A stretch of DNA of 64,000 nucleotides, from positions 1,178,001 through 1,242,000 of the forward strand of contig OZ004591.1 of NCBI GenBank assembly GCA_963924555.1, read 5' to 3'. Under the pieces are notes generated by a model, which ran no database searches, was not told where the DNA came from, and was given only the letters and a program-made list of their open reading frames with translations. The first letter of the stretch is position 1. Each line of letters starts with the position of its first letter. The DNA is from Crambe crambe (taxonomy: Eukaryota > Porifera > Demospongiae > Poecilosclerida > Crambeidae). The position numbers and the translations under genes are program-made. This document shows, in pieces, positions 27,701 through 36,166 of this stretch.

Positions 27701-28891
27701 TACTTACCGGAGAATGGCTCTTCTTTGAGCTTGATTGAAAAATGGAGGCACTGTTATAACCACATCACGAATGGGAACACCTATATTTACAAGTCACATG
27801 ACTTTGAGCTATTATCACATGACAGTCACATGATGAACCTGCATATGCTTCAGCCAGCTGCCTAGAGTTGTTGAGCATCATCCCAATGAGTTCTTCAGGG
27901 GAATACACAGTGCTCCTGCAATTAATTTAAGATCGGTTAGCTGTTCAACACTAATTTTGATCCTCCCTTTATTAATAACAGCCTTGCCTCCAGACAAAAC
28001 ATATAAGATAGGGCACCAATAGGATTAGAAAAGAAAATGCACTAAAATACTGTCCTATTCATGTCCTTGATCGTTCATTATAACTGCTATAACCTTCTCT
28101 CAATTCTTAAAATTTCAAAAACCAGTTCATAAAGTGGGTGACCAGCCCTCTCTGGTATGGTATTTTAGAAAGTTAGAGCAGATAATATTATAGTGAACAA
28201 TCGAGATATCAAATAAATCCAAATCATTAGAGAGGTAAATTTCAGGAGTTAAAACTATGTATCTATAATGTACAGACATGATTTTAACTTTCAGCATTTG
28301 GGGGAAGTCAATTTTGAAGGGTTCTAACTGTTACTGAGAGGTTATTGTCCTGTCATACTTACTCGTCATGTTGAAAGAGAACAGTACCTGTATAAAGTGA
28401 AAAGGAAAAACATCCATCACCACAAACCAAAAATAAAGAAGTCCCTTACCCATTTCTTCGTCTTTTCTGATGTCATAAAAGGGGAACCATTCCCTGTACT
28501 TCCTGACAATGGGACTGTCGAACTTCTGACCAACCAGTAACAGGATGTATTTGTAGGCACTCTTCGGATACTTGACTCCCTACAAAAACCACAACAACCA
28601 GCAACTGGTAGAACCTCCAAGACCAAGGGTAACATGGGAAGCAGTTGGGGGGGGGGGGGGATTTTCTAGGACTTGTACGAATAGGAAGCGTATAATTCAT
28701 GCATTATGAGACTCCCCCCACCCCTCAACTGACTGGATTACACCAAACATTCCACATGCTTCCCTCTTCCTTACAGTGTTGAGAGCAGCTTCTCCAAATA
28801 ATCTGTCATTGTTTCTCAAAGAAACCACAGCTGCTGTTTTACGTTTCGATTCTCTATAGATAAGCAAGAGATGAGATAATAATATGGAGAG

Positions 28892-28978
<87 letters not shown>

Positions 28979-29439
28979 CTCACTTGTTTAATACTATCTC
29001 CATTGGCACACCAGGCTAAATAAAAAAAATAAATAAAATAAGAACCAAAGTACATTATCCAGGTAAGTGTAGTTGCCATGACATGTCTTGTCCATCAAAT
29101 CATAGAAAACTGCACATCATGAAAAGCTGCAGTGCTACCATAGAAACCTTGTTACTACAAACTCTGCTAGCCTATCCCTTTTAAATGCTCACCACTAGAC
29201 CCACAAGACTCAAAAAGGAGGCTGATTTCAAAAATGCAAGTTTATTACAAATCAGTCATTTGATATTTAGGGCCCACTCTGTTATAAATAGCACCATTTA
29301 ATGGACCAACCTTTACTAAAGCAACTTTTATCCATTCAGAGCCAAAGTCTATAGAAATGACTGCTGCTCTACTCATTCCATGAAGACTGCAGCACACAGT
29401 TAACACCGCCAAAAGGGCGGGAAAGAACCGCACTATCAT
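21788..29439 (-). CDS. HYOU1: Hypoxia up-regulated protein 1 (Grp170/Orp150), ER Hsp70-family chaperone
   Basis: About 24 exons read from ATG 29439 to TAG 21788. The N-terminus has a hydrophobic signal peptide ([13 protein letters not shown]) followed by [28 protein letters not shown], the family-specific start of the nucleotide-binding domain. Further exons give [41 protein letters not shown] and [14 protein letters not shown], all Hsp70 nucleotide-binding elements, then a beta-sandwich, a long acidic Ser/Glu-rich loop (24181-24642) and an alpha-helical lid rich in [15 protein letters not shown] segments. The protein ends KPRQEL, an ER-retrieval-like tail in place of the vertebrate NDEL. Known role: holdase and nucleotide exchange factor for BiP in the ER lumen, induced by ER stress. 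It is convergent with DNHD1 and divergent from the CIMAP-like gene. Very secure assignment. Confidence 0.95.
22000..22260 (-). other. HYOU1 acidic/proline-rich linker exon near the C-terminus
   Basis: The exon from about 22260 down to a GTAAAT donor near 22080 reads [16 protein letters not shown] and further Glu/Pro-rich sequence, joining to the last exon 21879-21788, which carries the retrieval-like tail. This low-complexity linker before the tail is typical of Grp170 proteins. Confidence 0.6.
23130..23335. repeat. 30-bp minisatellite in a HYOU1 intron
   Basis: The unit actaagagaatactgagatt plus atactaatat recurs about six times, with drift at the ends. Confidence 0.9.
23700..23898 (-). mobile_element. 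Retroelement-like relic with 'PEEGL' end motif
   Basis: Read on the minus strand, this intronic stretch contains [18 protein letters not shown] and a local inverted motif, GGCCTGGTGCTCAGGCC followed by TTCCTCAGGGG. The same arrangement, GTTTCGGC..AG..CT..GCCTTCTTCAGGG, occurs at 42565-42600 next to a clearer retroelement-like coding fragment. It is probably a decayed end of the same type of element (inference). It directly abuts the HYOU1 acceptor at about 23899. Confidence 0.4.
28892..28977. repeat. (GA)n microsatellite, 86 bp
   Basis: A pure GA run in the HYOU1 intron between the [11 protein letters not shown] exon and the next exon. On the HYOU1 sense strand it is a CT tract upstream of the acceptor. 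Confidence 0.98.
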
Positions 29440-30393
29440 CTCTCCAGCCTAAGTTGCAGCTTACTAAAAGAACAGTTAATAGTGACAGGCACTGGAAAAA
29501 TGCCGGCATATACCTTGTGGTAACTGCCACGTGTGATGTGGTTTGCAAACGTAAGCGAATGTGATTGGCGGATCAATATCCGGTGTTCTCGATCCCGGAT
29601 ATGTGGGTGGAAATGAGTTAAGTTGTGCTCTTAGTATTAGTATAGTCTGCTAGCCACTTATTTTTTTCGCAGGGCGGTGGAAAAATAAGGGTCTGCCAGA
29701 CTGGTCAAACTCGCATGGTCCAGTTGTTCTGCAGAGTCAGCTCAGATCAGCAGTAAGGTAAAGCGGGGCTATTTCGAACGGTGGGGCTATTCCGTAGGGT
29801 CAAATATTTTCAAAACTCCTCGAGCTTATGAGCTCTATTTTGAAAGGTATATTCTACTATTATGGTAGATTATATCCTCCAACATTGAGCTCAGAAGCCT
29901 GAGTAGCTTCAGAAATATTTGAACAATACGGAATTACCCGCCGTTCGAAATAGCCCCGCTTTACCTTACTGGCCGGCCGGATCCTTAATCTGACCATAGA
30001 TATACTAGACTATCTATGATCTGACGTCATGCGTCATTATGAATAATCGCGCGTGCAATGTTGCTCGAGCAGATCTGCAGAAGATCATGGCTTTGAAAAG
30101 GGCTATCTTGGAGAGTGCTGAATTGCTGGTGTTTTAGTTACCTTACCCACAGGATAGATAAGCACGGTAAAAGGGTTGGGTACGCGTTACTTTACATCAG
30201 TGTTACTTTTATCATGGATGCTTTTATCGAAGAGACGACGCATTTTACTTTGTAGGAAATGCGCAATGCGCACTGCGCATCTGCATAGCCAAGTTTACAT
30301 GCAATAGCGTTTGCAAAAGTTAATGTTGATGGTGATGTGATGATGTCTGCTGTTCTTCACCTAATATCTGATAAGAATTGGTAGAATTAGAGG
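29440..30393. promoter_or_regulatory. Divergent intergenic region HYOU1 / CIMAP-like
   Basis: This 954 bp gap between two start codons contains a palindromic E-box CACGTG at 29528-29533, an inverted CCAAT (ATTGG) near 29561, a short hairpin repeat (29645-29700) and a 220-bp foldback element (29752-29971). No exact ERSE (CCAAT-N9-CCACG), the usual ER-stress element of HYOU1 promoters, was found by eye. Confidence 0.6.
29752..29971. mobile_element. 220-bp foldback MITE with perfect 30-bp terminal inverted repeats
   Basis: The left end agtaaggtaaagcggggcta (continuing ttcgaacgg) is matched exactly by its reverse complement at the right end, ccgttcgaaatagccccgct and onward. The inverted match continues imperfectly inward (TATTCCGTAGGGTCAAATATTT against its complement), so nearly the whole element can fold into a hairpin. 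No coding potential. Confidence 0.85.
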
Positions 30394-32053
30394 ATGATTC
30401 CAGAGGGAAAAAAGCTTACAATAGCTGCTAGGCACAGAGGTAGCTAATTGAAAAAGAAGAGAAGTTACTAGATATTATAGTTATGATTTCGACTTCTCTC
30501 TCTCCCCAAAAGGTCCTGGTCCAGCTAGGTACTTGCTACCTTCATGCTTTGGATTTCAAGGCCATGATGTCACAAAGAAGACAATGCCAGCTCACACCAT
30601 TGGCAAAAGGCTGGGCCTTTCAAGTAATAACATCAGTGCATGCATGCCTTGTAATTGAAATAATTCAGAATTTAAGTTTCTTTCACTTTAAAATTGCCAT
30701 TTTCAACCTAGCTACAATGGATAAATTTTTGGTCCCAAATTCTAGTGTGCACATGCAGTATATCTCATTTCTGTGTTCTTTAGTGTATGGGGCTGACTGC
30801 AGTCCTGGACCGAGATACTTGATGGAAGAGAAAATCACAAGGTTTGGAAAAGATGGGACGCCTGCCTATTCCATTCTGGGGAGAGGCAAGAATTTAGGTA
30901 AGCAGTCAGTTGTAATGTATATGAGTAACCTATTAGCTATTATAAAAATGGAAATTCAAAAGTCTACTTTGAACAGTGATACACTTAGCTAGGTACATAG
31001 AAATGAATTCATAGCAAATATTATGGTGTCGTCATTGTTATTGTCATTTCTCCCTTCTACTTCTGTGCCAACTGACATGCAATAGATCCAAATAGCGGTC
31101 CATCTCCTGCCACCTACTGCCCAGAGAAGTCCCCTCCTCTAGGGGATCGTGCTCCCATTTACTCCATCGGAGGAAGAACCAGATACCAAAGAAGTGAGTC
31201 CCCCATAAATAATATAGCACATGAGAAACCTCCTCACTGTAGTTATAGCGAAGAAGCAGATTTTGTAGCTTCCAGTATTGTTTGTCTTGTGTTTGTTTGT
31301 TTATTTAAATGAGCAGGAGATCCGACTCCTTCTGCTAATGCCTACACTCTTCCTTCCATGCTTGGTCATAACTTGCCCAATAAGCATTCCTCACCTGCTT
31401 ACTCTATGCGGAGTCGTGCCTTCAACAGGAATTTTGAGTCCAACCCAGGGCCTGGAAGATACGACGTAGTCAAACCTGGTGTTTATGTAAAGAGAGCTCC
31501 CGAGTATTCAATATCAGCAAGACTTGATACTGCAAGTAAGTTGTCATTTTATGTTTAGGGCTCAGCTAGACCTCTAAATCCAATATTGGTAAGTTATGTT
31601 AGGGCTAGTCTCGCATAGCCGACCCTTGTCAAAAAGGGTCAGCTACATGAGACTATGTTAGGGCTAGCTAGACCTCTGAATCTTTGCCTTCAGAGGAGTA
31701 GAACACATTCATTATTCATAGCTACTTTCACAATTTATTATCTAATACTTCCAAGTTGTCCTCTTATTTTGCATAGATTCAGTGGTATATAGCTACCAAG
31801 GTATTGTCCTTTGTTGAGAGGGTTCAGTTGTCTTTCCTTTTTCAGAGTGTCCTTGCAGCTAGCCTTGGGTCTGAAATTTTGGTGTAGAGGTTATCATAGT
31901 CCAACCATTAATCATCCAGGTACTGCTGTGACGCCTGGTCCAGGAGCTCACTCTCCTGAGAGGGTCAATGTGCACAAGCCAGCTGCTCCTCGGTTCTCCA
32001 TGGGAGTCAGACACTCTGAATATGTCACTCCACTGATCGTTGAGATAGACTGA
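30394..32053 (+). CDS. CIMAP/ODF3-like SHIPPO-repeat protein
   Basis: Five exons (30394-30439, 30784-30897, 31086-31193, 31317-31535, 31920-32053) keep frame and give 206 residues. The start reads [15 protein letters not shown], like the 'IAA..rgPGP' N-terminus of ODF3-family proteins. SHIPPO-type Pro-Gly-Pro repeats follow: [36 protein letters not shown] and TPGPGAHSP, each followed by a PAYSI/APIYSI/PEYSI/PRFSM box. Proteins of this family are known to be ciliary microtubule-inner or sperm tail associated proteins (ODF3/CIMAP). Length and repeat number fit ODF3/ODF3B. The exact paralogue is not decided, so no symbol is given. It diverges from HYOU1 and converges on MRPL41. Confidence 0.85.
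31609..31660. repeat. Short palindromic relative of the 33.0 kb MITE
   Basis: TAGTCTCGCATAGCCGACCC pairs with GGGTCAGCTACATGAGACTA across a short loop. The ends match the TAGTCTGGCGTAGCCGACCC ends of the element at 33001-33412. Confidence 0.7.
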
Positions 32054-32560
32054 TGAAAACGAAATTCATCCAATGCATCTCTCTCTCTCTCTCTATTAAT
32101 TTTTTTTGATGCCAATTTTTTTCTATACTATTCTCATCATACTACTTATAATTCAGATTATAGAGAATTCTTGTGATCTCCGTAGCACTGATTCTCTATT
32201 TACAAATTAGGAGCACGTGATTATTATAAACTTTCATCACTGTAATCTATACACTCCCCCAGCCCCTTTGCTTGATCAATACACACTGAATATTAAACTC
32301 TTTTCCTTACATTATACTGTGGCAGGACCCTGCAGAGAAGGACACAGCAATAAAGGTCAAAAGTAAAGCCAGATTTATATTTTTTCTCCCTGGTCCCAAT
32401 GTGTCCTATTTAGAGTAGTTACTGCTCCCTTCGTGAACCTGCTTCAGAGATAAGTTCTGCATAGTATAATATTGAAAATGGGGCAATCTGTGCCATCCCT
32501 ATACTTAAAGAGTACTCTCTGATATGCATGAGATAAATAAGAATGATGGCTTGTCTTTAG
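32054..32560. other. Convergent 3' gap CIMAP-like / MRPL41
   Basis: 507 bp, AT-rich, with a short CT run (32080-32093). No coding signal seen. It probably holds both 3' UTRs. Confidence 0.5.
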
Positions 32561-33600
32561 CTACTGTTGATCACTTAAACTTGGTCTGACTATTTCTATA
32601 ATGTCAGCTGCTGTGAGAGGCTTCACAGTGATCTCGGGCGTTTTATGTGAAACGTATGGTTTTAACTGCACAGAGAAAATCAACACACCATGTAGCAGAG
32701 GATGGAGGAGATGATGTGATACCAAACTTACATCGCATCCTTCCATATTCGGCACCACAATTTCTGGTATCAAGTATGGGTTGATTATATATCCACCTAG
32801 AGATTATCACCAGATAGTATGCATTGGCATGTAAGCATGGTATTAGTTTCTGCAGGGTTAGGAGGGGGAAGGGCCTGGGGTAGGCCTGGGGGGTGTCAGA
32901 GTGATGCTTTGTCCTTCTGGAGGGAAAGGGTCAGGGATATGGTACACAGAGTGGTGCTTTATCCTTTGTAGGGGAAAGGGTCTGGGATAAGCAATACTTT
33001 TAGTCTGGCGTAGCCGACCCTTTACCTCCTTTTTCTTGGGGGCGGGGGAGGGAAAGGGTCTGGTGTAGTCCCTATATTGAACTTGTGTCAGCGCAGCTAT
33101 AGTTGCACTCCAATCAGATTGCAGTATTCGAATTCATTGTATTCCAAGCGCGAAAATCTCTTGTTTCTAGCTAGCTAGCTATGGAGCCTTCGTGTCTTCA
33201 ATCTATGATGGAGGCAATGAGCTACAGAACTCGTTGAAGCCATCTTCAATCTCGCGCGCAAACTTACACGTGCGCGCTCAAAGGGCACGTGATGACGTAA
33301 CATGACGATCACAAACTTCCATCTGCACAAGTTCAATATAGGGACTACACCAGACCCTTTCCCTCCCCCCGCCCCCAAGAAAAGGAGGTAAAGGGTCGGC
33401 TACGCCAGACTATCCTTCTGAAAGGCATGCTGCTTTTAACAAATGGCTTACTTACCTTTCCGTGTGTGCCTTCCAGTCCCTTTGGCTCCTCTACCTGTAG
33501 GTAAGATAATATGATCCAGCTTAGAGAAATGATGGTAGCAATGCCAATGTGTTTAATAGCCACCTTTATAAAAGTTTTTATTGCCTCTCTTTCCAGTCAT
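32561..33600 (-). CDS. MRPL41: Mitochondrial large ribosomal subunit protein mL41, short form
   Basis: Three exons (33564-33600, 32732-32796, 32561-32665) keep frame and give 68 residues. The start MTGKRGNKNFYKGG matches the basic N-terminus of mL41. INPYLIPEIVVPNMEGCD then LKPYVSHKTPEITVKPLTAA corresponds to the conserved vPEFVVPDLTGFKLKPYVS...TPLTAA core. The protein stops at SLSDQQ, so it lacks the roughly 60-residue C-terminal extension of the vertebrate protein. Known role: structural protein of the mitochondrial 39S subunit. The donor of the first intron (GTGGCT) is weak, and that intron holds a 412-bp foldback element. The assignment rests on one strong conserved block in a short protein. 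Confidence 0.8.
33001..33412. mobile_element. 412-bp foldback MITE inside the MRPL41 intron
   Basis: The left arm begins tagtctggcgtagccgaccc and the right arm ends with its reverse complement, gggtcggctacgccagacta. The inverted match runs about 87 bp on each side (through aaagggtctggtgtagtccc and tatattgaacttgtg) with only small differences. The central part holds two CACGTG boxes (33267, 33286) and TGACGT words. Ends begin and finish with TA, as expected of a Tc1/mariner-type insertion. Fragments of the same end occur at 31609-31660 and 35285-35310. Confidence 0.9.
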
Positions 33601-33857
33601 GACACCGCGTCTGGCGCCGTATAAAACACCTCGAAAGAGTCCTGAGACCCACTACAGTGGAAAAAAAGTGGCTGCATCATAGCTAGCAGCAGGTCTTGGA
33701 AATCACATACCATTACTACCTCACTGCTCCAAGCATAAATTGGAAAAGGTCGTCACACACACAGATTCAAAGACAATCGCCGCGCCAGCGTTTGTAATAA
33801 TGAACACCCCTACCCAATATTGACTATTTTCAGTATAATGAACATTGGTAATTTTAG

Positions 33858-34910
33858 CTATGGAGAAGGTGTGTACATGACCAGTCCAATAGCACTGAGA
33901 GTTGCCAGAGCCAGCACAGTGAAGCCAGCTCTAATAGTGAACTGCATGGTGTAGCCTCGTCCAGTATCCCAATACTGCAGAGTGAAAGAGAGAGAGAGAG
34001 AGGAGAGGAGAGGAGAGGGAGAGAGAGAGAGAGAGATAAGTACAAAAGATTGCATCCTTTTAATAATCTTCTGCATGGAAATATGTGACTGGTGGAATTC
34101 ATTCCCATTATATATAATCAATCTTTTTACCAAATGTCTGAGGCCATTGAAGGAATGATAGGCGAAAGGGAATGCCACCATGAACTTGAGAGCCCCCCAG
34201 ATTGCGGGGTTCTGGTAGAGAGGGTGCAGCGCCTCTATGAATTTGGGGAAGGGTACTCCACTTGTGACATAGGCTATGGAAATGATGGAGACAGCAGGAG
34301 TAAGAATACACGCTGTGGCACGATGACCAATAGACAGCATCCAGACTGGTTCAGGGCTGAAATGAATAAACAAACAAACAAATAAACCAAAACAAATAAA
34401 CAAACAAACAATCAGTAAACAAACTAAGAGGTAGCAAATCTTCCATACAAAATAGCTAGCTGGCCTAGGCACATTCAGACAACTGCATGGTGCTATTGCA
34501 AGGAAAGATAATAACATCTGCTATGCATAAATCCTGCTGCAAAGAATCAGAGATGTTTTTTTCAACATATACGGAGTAGGCCTATGCAAAAAAAAGTACA
34601 TCCCTTGGAGAAAGAAATATTGTGCAATCATACTTGTTGAAAAGGAGTTTTAAGCTTGGAGAGAGAGGTCGTCCTAGCTTCTTATTCTGTGCCACATAAC
34701 CTTCATTGTGCCTCACCACTGACACAGTCACTGGTCGACTGAAAAAAAGGCATGGCAGTCAAGTCAAGCACAACTTCATATACTCACATGAATGCTTTGG
34801 AAGCAGGTGAAACAGATTTGGCTACTAATAATCTAAAAACAGAGATAGGTACAAATAGGTAGAGCAATGTCAAAGATAATCTAATACACATACCCTCTCA
34901 CTAGGGTCAT
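33858..34910 (-). CDS. SDHC: Succinate dehydrogenase cytochrome b560 subunit (complex II anchor)
   Basis: Five exons (34894-34910, 34788-34832, 34634-34738, 34131-34356, 33858-33974) keep frame and give 169 residues, the usual length. After a short mitochondrial presequence come RPLSPSLKL (family RPLSPHlxiY), an HRATACILTPAVSI helix with the conserved Ser/His-Arg region, and FAYHSFNGLRHL joined by splicing to YWDTGRG, which gives the hallmark NGxRHLxWDxG with the haem-ligand histidine region. Three membrane helices are visible. Known role: with SDHD it anchors the succinate dehydrogenase dimer in the inner membrane and forms the ubiquinone site. Its start lies 74 bp from the SDHD start, on the opposite strand. 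Confidence 0.96.
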
Positions 34911-34984
34911 CTTGTTCGAATTGATGTGCAGAGCAACAACTACTTGGGTTCAAAGTACATATTACATCATAACTTTATCCGAAG
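34911..34984. promoter_or_regulatory. 74-bp bidirectional promoter SDHC/SDHD
   Basis: Only 74 bp separate the two start codons, so 5' UTRs and core promoter elements of both complex II anchor genes must lie here or overlap the coding starts. No TATA box was seen; TATCATAACTTTATC-like AT-rich sequence occupies the SDHD side. Confidence 0.8.
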
Positions 34985-35986
34985 ATGGCCACTAGTCTCT
35001 GTTTGAGCCGTATCGTAAGAAGTGCCTGCGCTTCACGTAACCTAGCTATGGGTAAGACTTGAAATCAAATTTCTAATATTAGCCAGCTAGCTAGAAAGAA
35101 AAAAAAGTTTCTTAATTAATGCACACCAACTTGTCTCCAGGCTGCCTGCTCATCAACCCACCTGTACCAGCTACAAACTATGGTAAGAGATTGGCAAGGT
35201 ATCCTATACACCTCTTAGCTCTTTCAGTCCATCTGTAATGAGACCAACCTCTCTATTTTAATAGCCATGTCCCAATATAGTCTTTCATAGGGACAGCTAC
35301 GCCAGACTAGTCCAAATAGCAGCTTTTTAAGAGACCACCTCCCTATCAAGGGCACTTATTCCGGTGGTTAAAGAAGCATGTGTATTACATATAGCAACTG
35401 AAGCAGCTGTTAAGTCGGGGGGTGGAGGCACTCACTGGAAGTATGAGAGGATTGCTTCAGTGGCATTAGTGGGACTTATCCCAGCTGGCTTCATCTGTCC
35501 TAACCCTGTTGTGGATTATGGTCTGGCTCTCACTCTCTCTCTCCATGGACACTGGTGAGTGAGCAAGCATGAACAATGTGAACATCGTACAATGATAAAT
35601 AGGTCCTCTCTCCCATTGTAACATATGACACCTTCAATTGCATTATAGCATAACAATTAAAGTGTGAATCACCTTTCCAATGCATGCTCCCAACCTGACA
35701 AGATGCAAAGCTACACGGTCAAAGTTGTGTGGTTGGCAGAGTGTAACTTTGGTGTTATGTAGTCTTATTAGAAGTAGTGTCACTGGAGTGTACACTTATT
35801 TTATGCAATCTAAATGATAGGGGGCTGGAGTCCATCCTTGAAGACTACGCACACCCATCTCTGAAGAAAATTGGATACCCTCTCCTGTACTGTATTTCCA
35901 TTGGAACATTTGCTGGTCTTATGTACCTGAACTATACTGATGTCGGGATTTGCAATGCCGTACGAATGATATGGTCCTTGCACTGA
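34985..35986 (+). CDS. SDHD: Succinate dehydrogenase cytochrome b small subunit (complex II anchor)
   Basis: Four exons (34985-35051, 35141-35182, 35395-35554, 35821-35986) keep frame and give 144 residues. The N-terminus MATSLCLSRIVRSACASRN is Arg/Ser-rich as in a mitochondrial presequence. HWKYERIASVALVGLIPAGF is helix I, LTLSLHGHWGLESILEDYAH contains the family haem-binding H-x-HWGL...DY motif, and YPLLYCISIGTFAGLMYLN is helix III. Known role: forms the cytochrome b/ubiquinone part of complex II with SDHC. The divergent neighbour is SDHC; the convergent neighbour is the USF-like gene, 180 bp away. Confidence 0.95.
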
Positions 35987-36166
35987 CAATTAGCTATCTA
36001 GTTTAGTTACTCTCTATGTGATTTTGTACACCATGGCCAGAAGTTTATTCAACCTAATAACAGTTAATAATGTACATATAAAACAAGAAAAACAATACTT
36101 TTAAGTATGTTTGTTTGTATGTGTATAGTACTAAGCTGTGATACTGTTATAAGAGGGAATCCCTAG

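Noticed and set aside
29528..29570. ER-stress element (ERSE) in the HYOU1 promoter
   Set aside because: CACGTG and ATTGG words exist, but not with the required CCAAT-N9-CCACG spacing.
30483..30780. Open stretch in front of the CIMAP-like exon 2
   Set aside because: The ATG-proximal exon at 30394-30439 spliced to 30784 gives the family N-terminus and keeps frame; the longer stretch has no similarity and is intronic.
33599..33682. Plus-strand MTPRLAPYKTPRKS peptide, preceded by an acceptor-like site
   Set aside because: It overlaps the start of MRPL41 on the other strand, has no convincing upstream exons and no family match.
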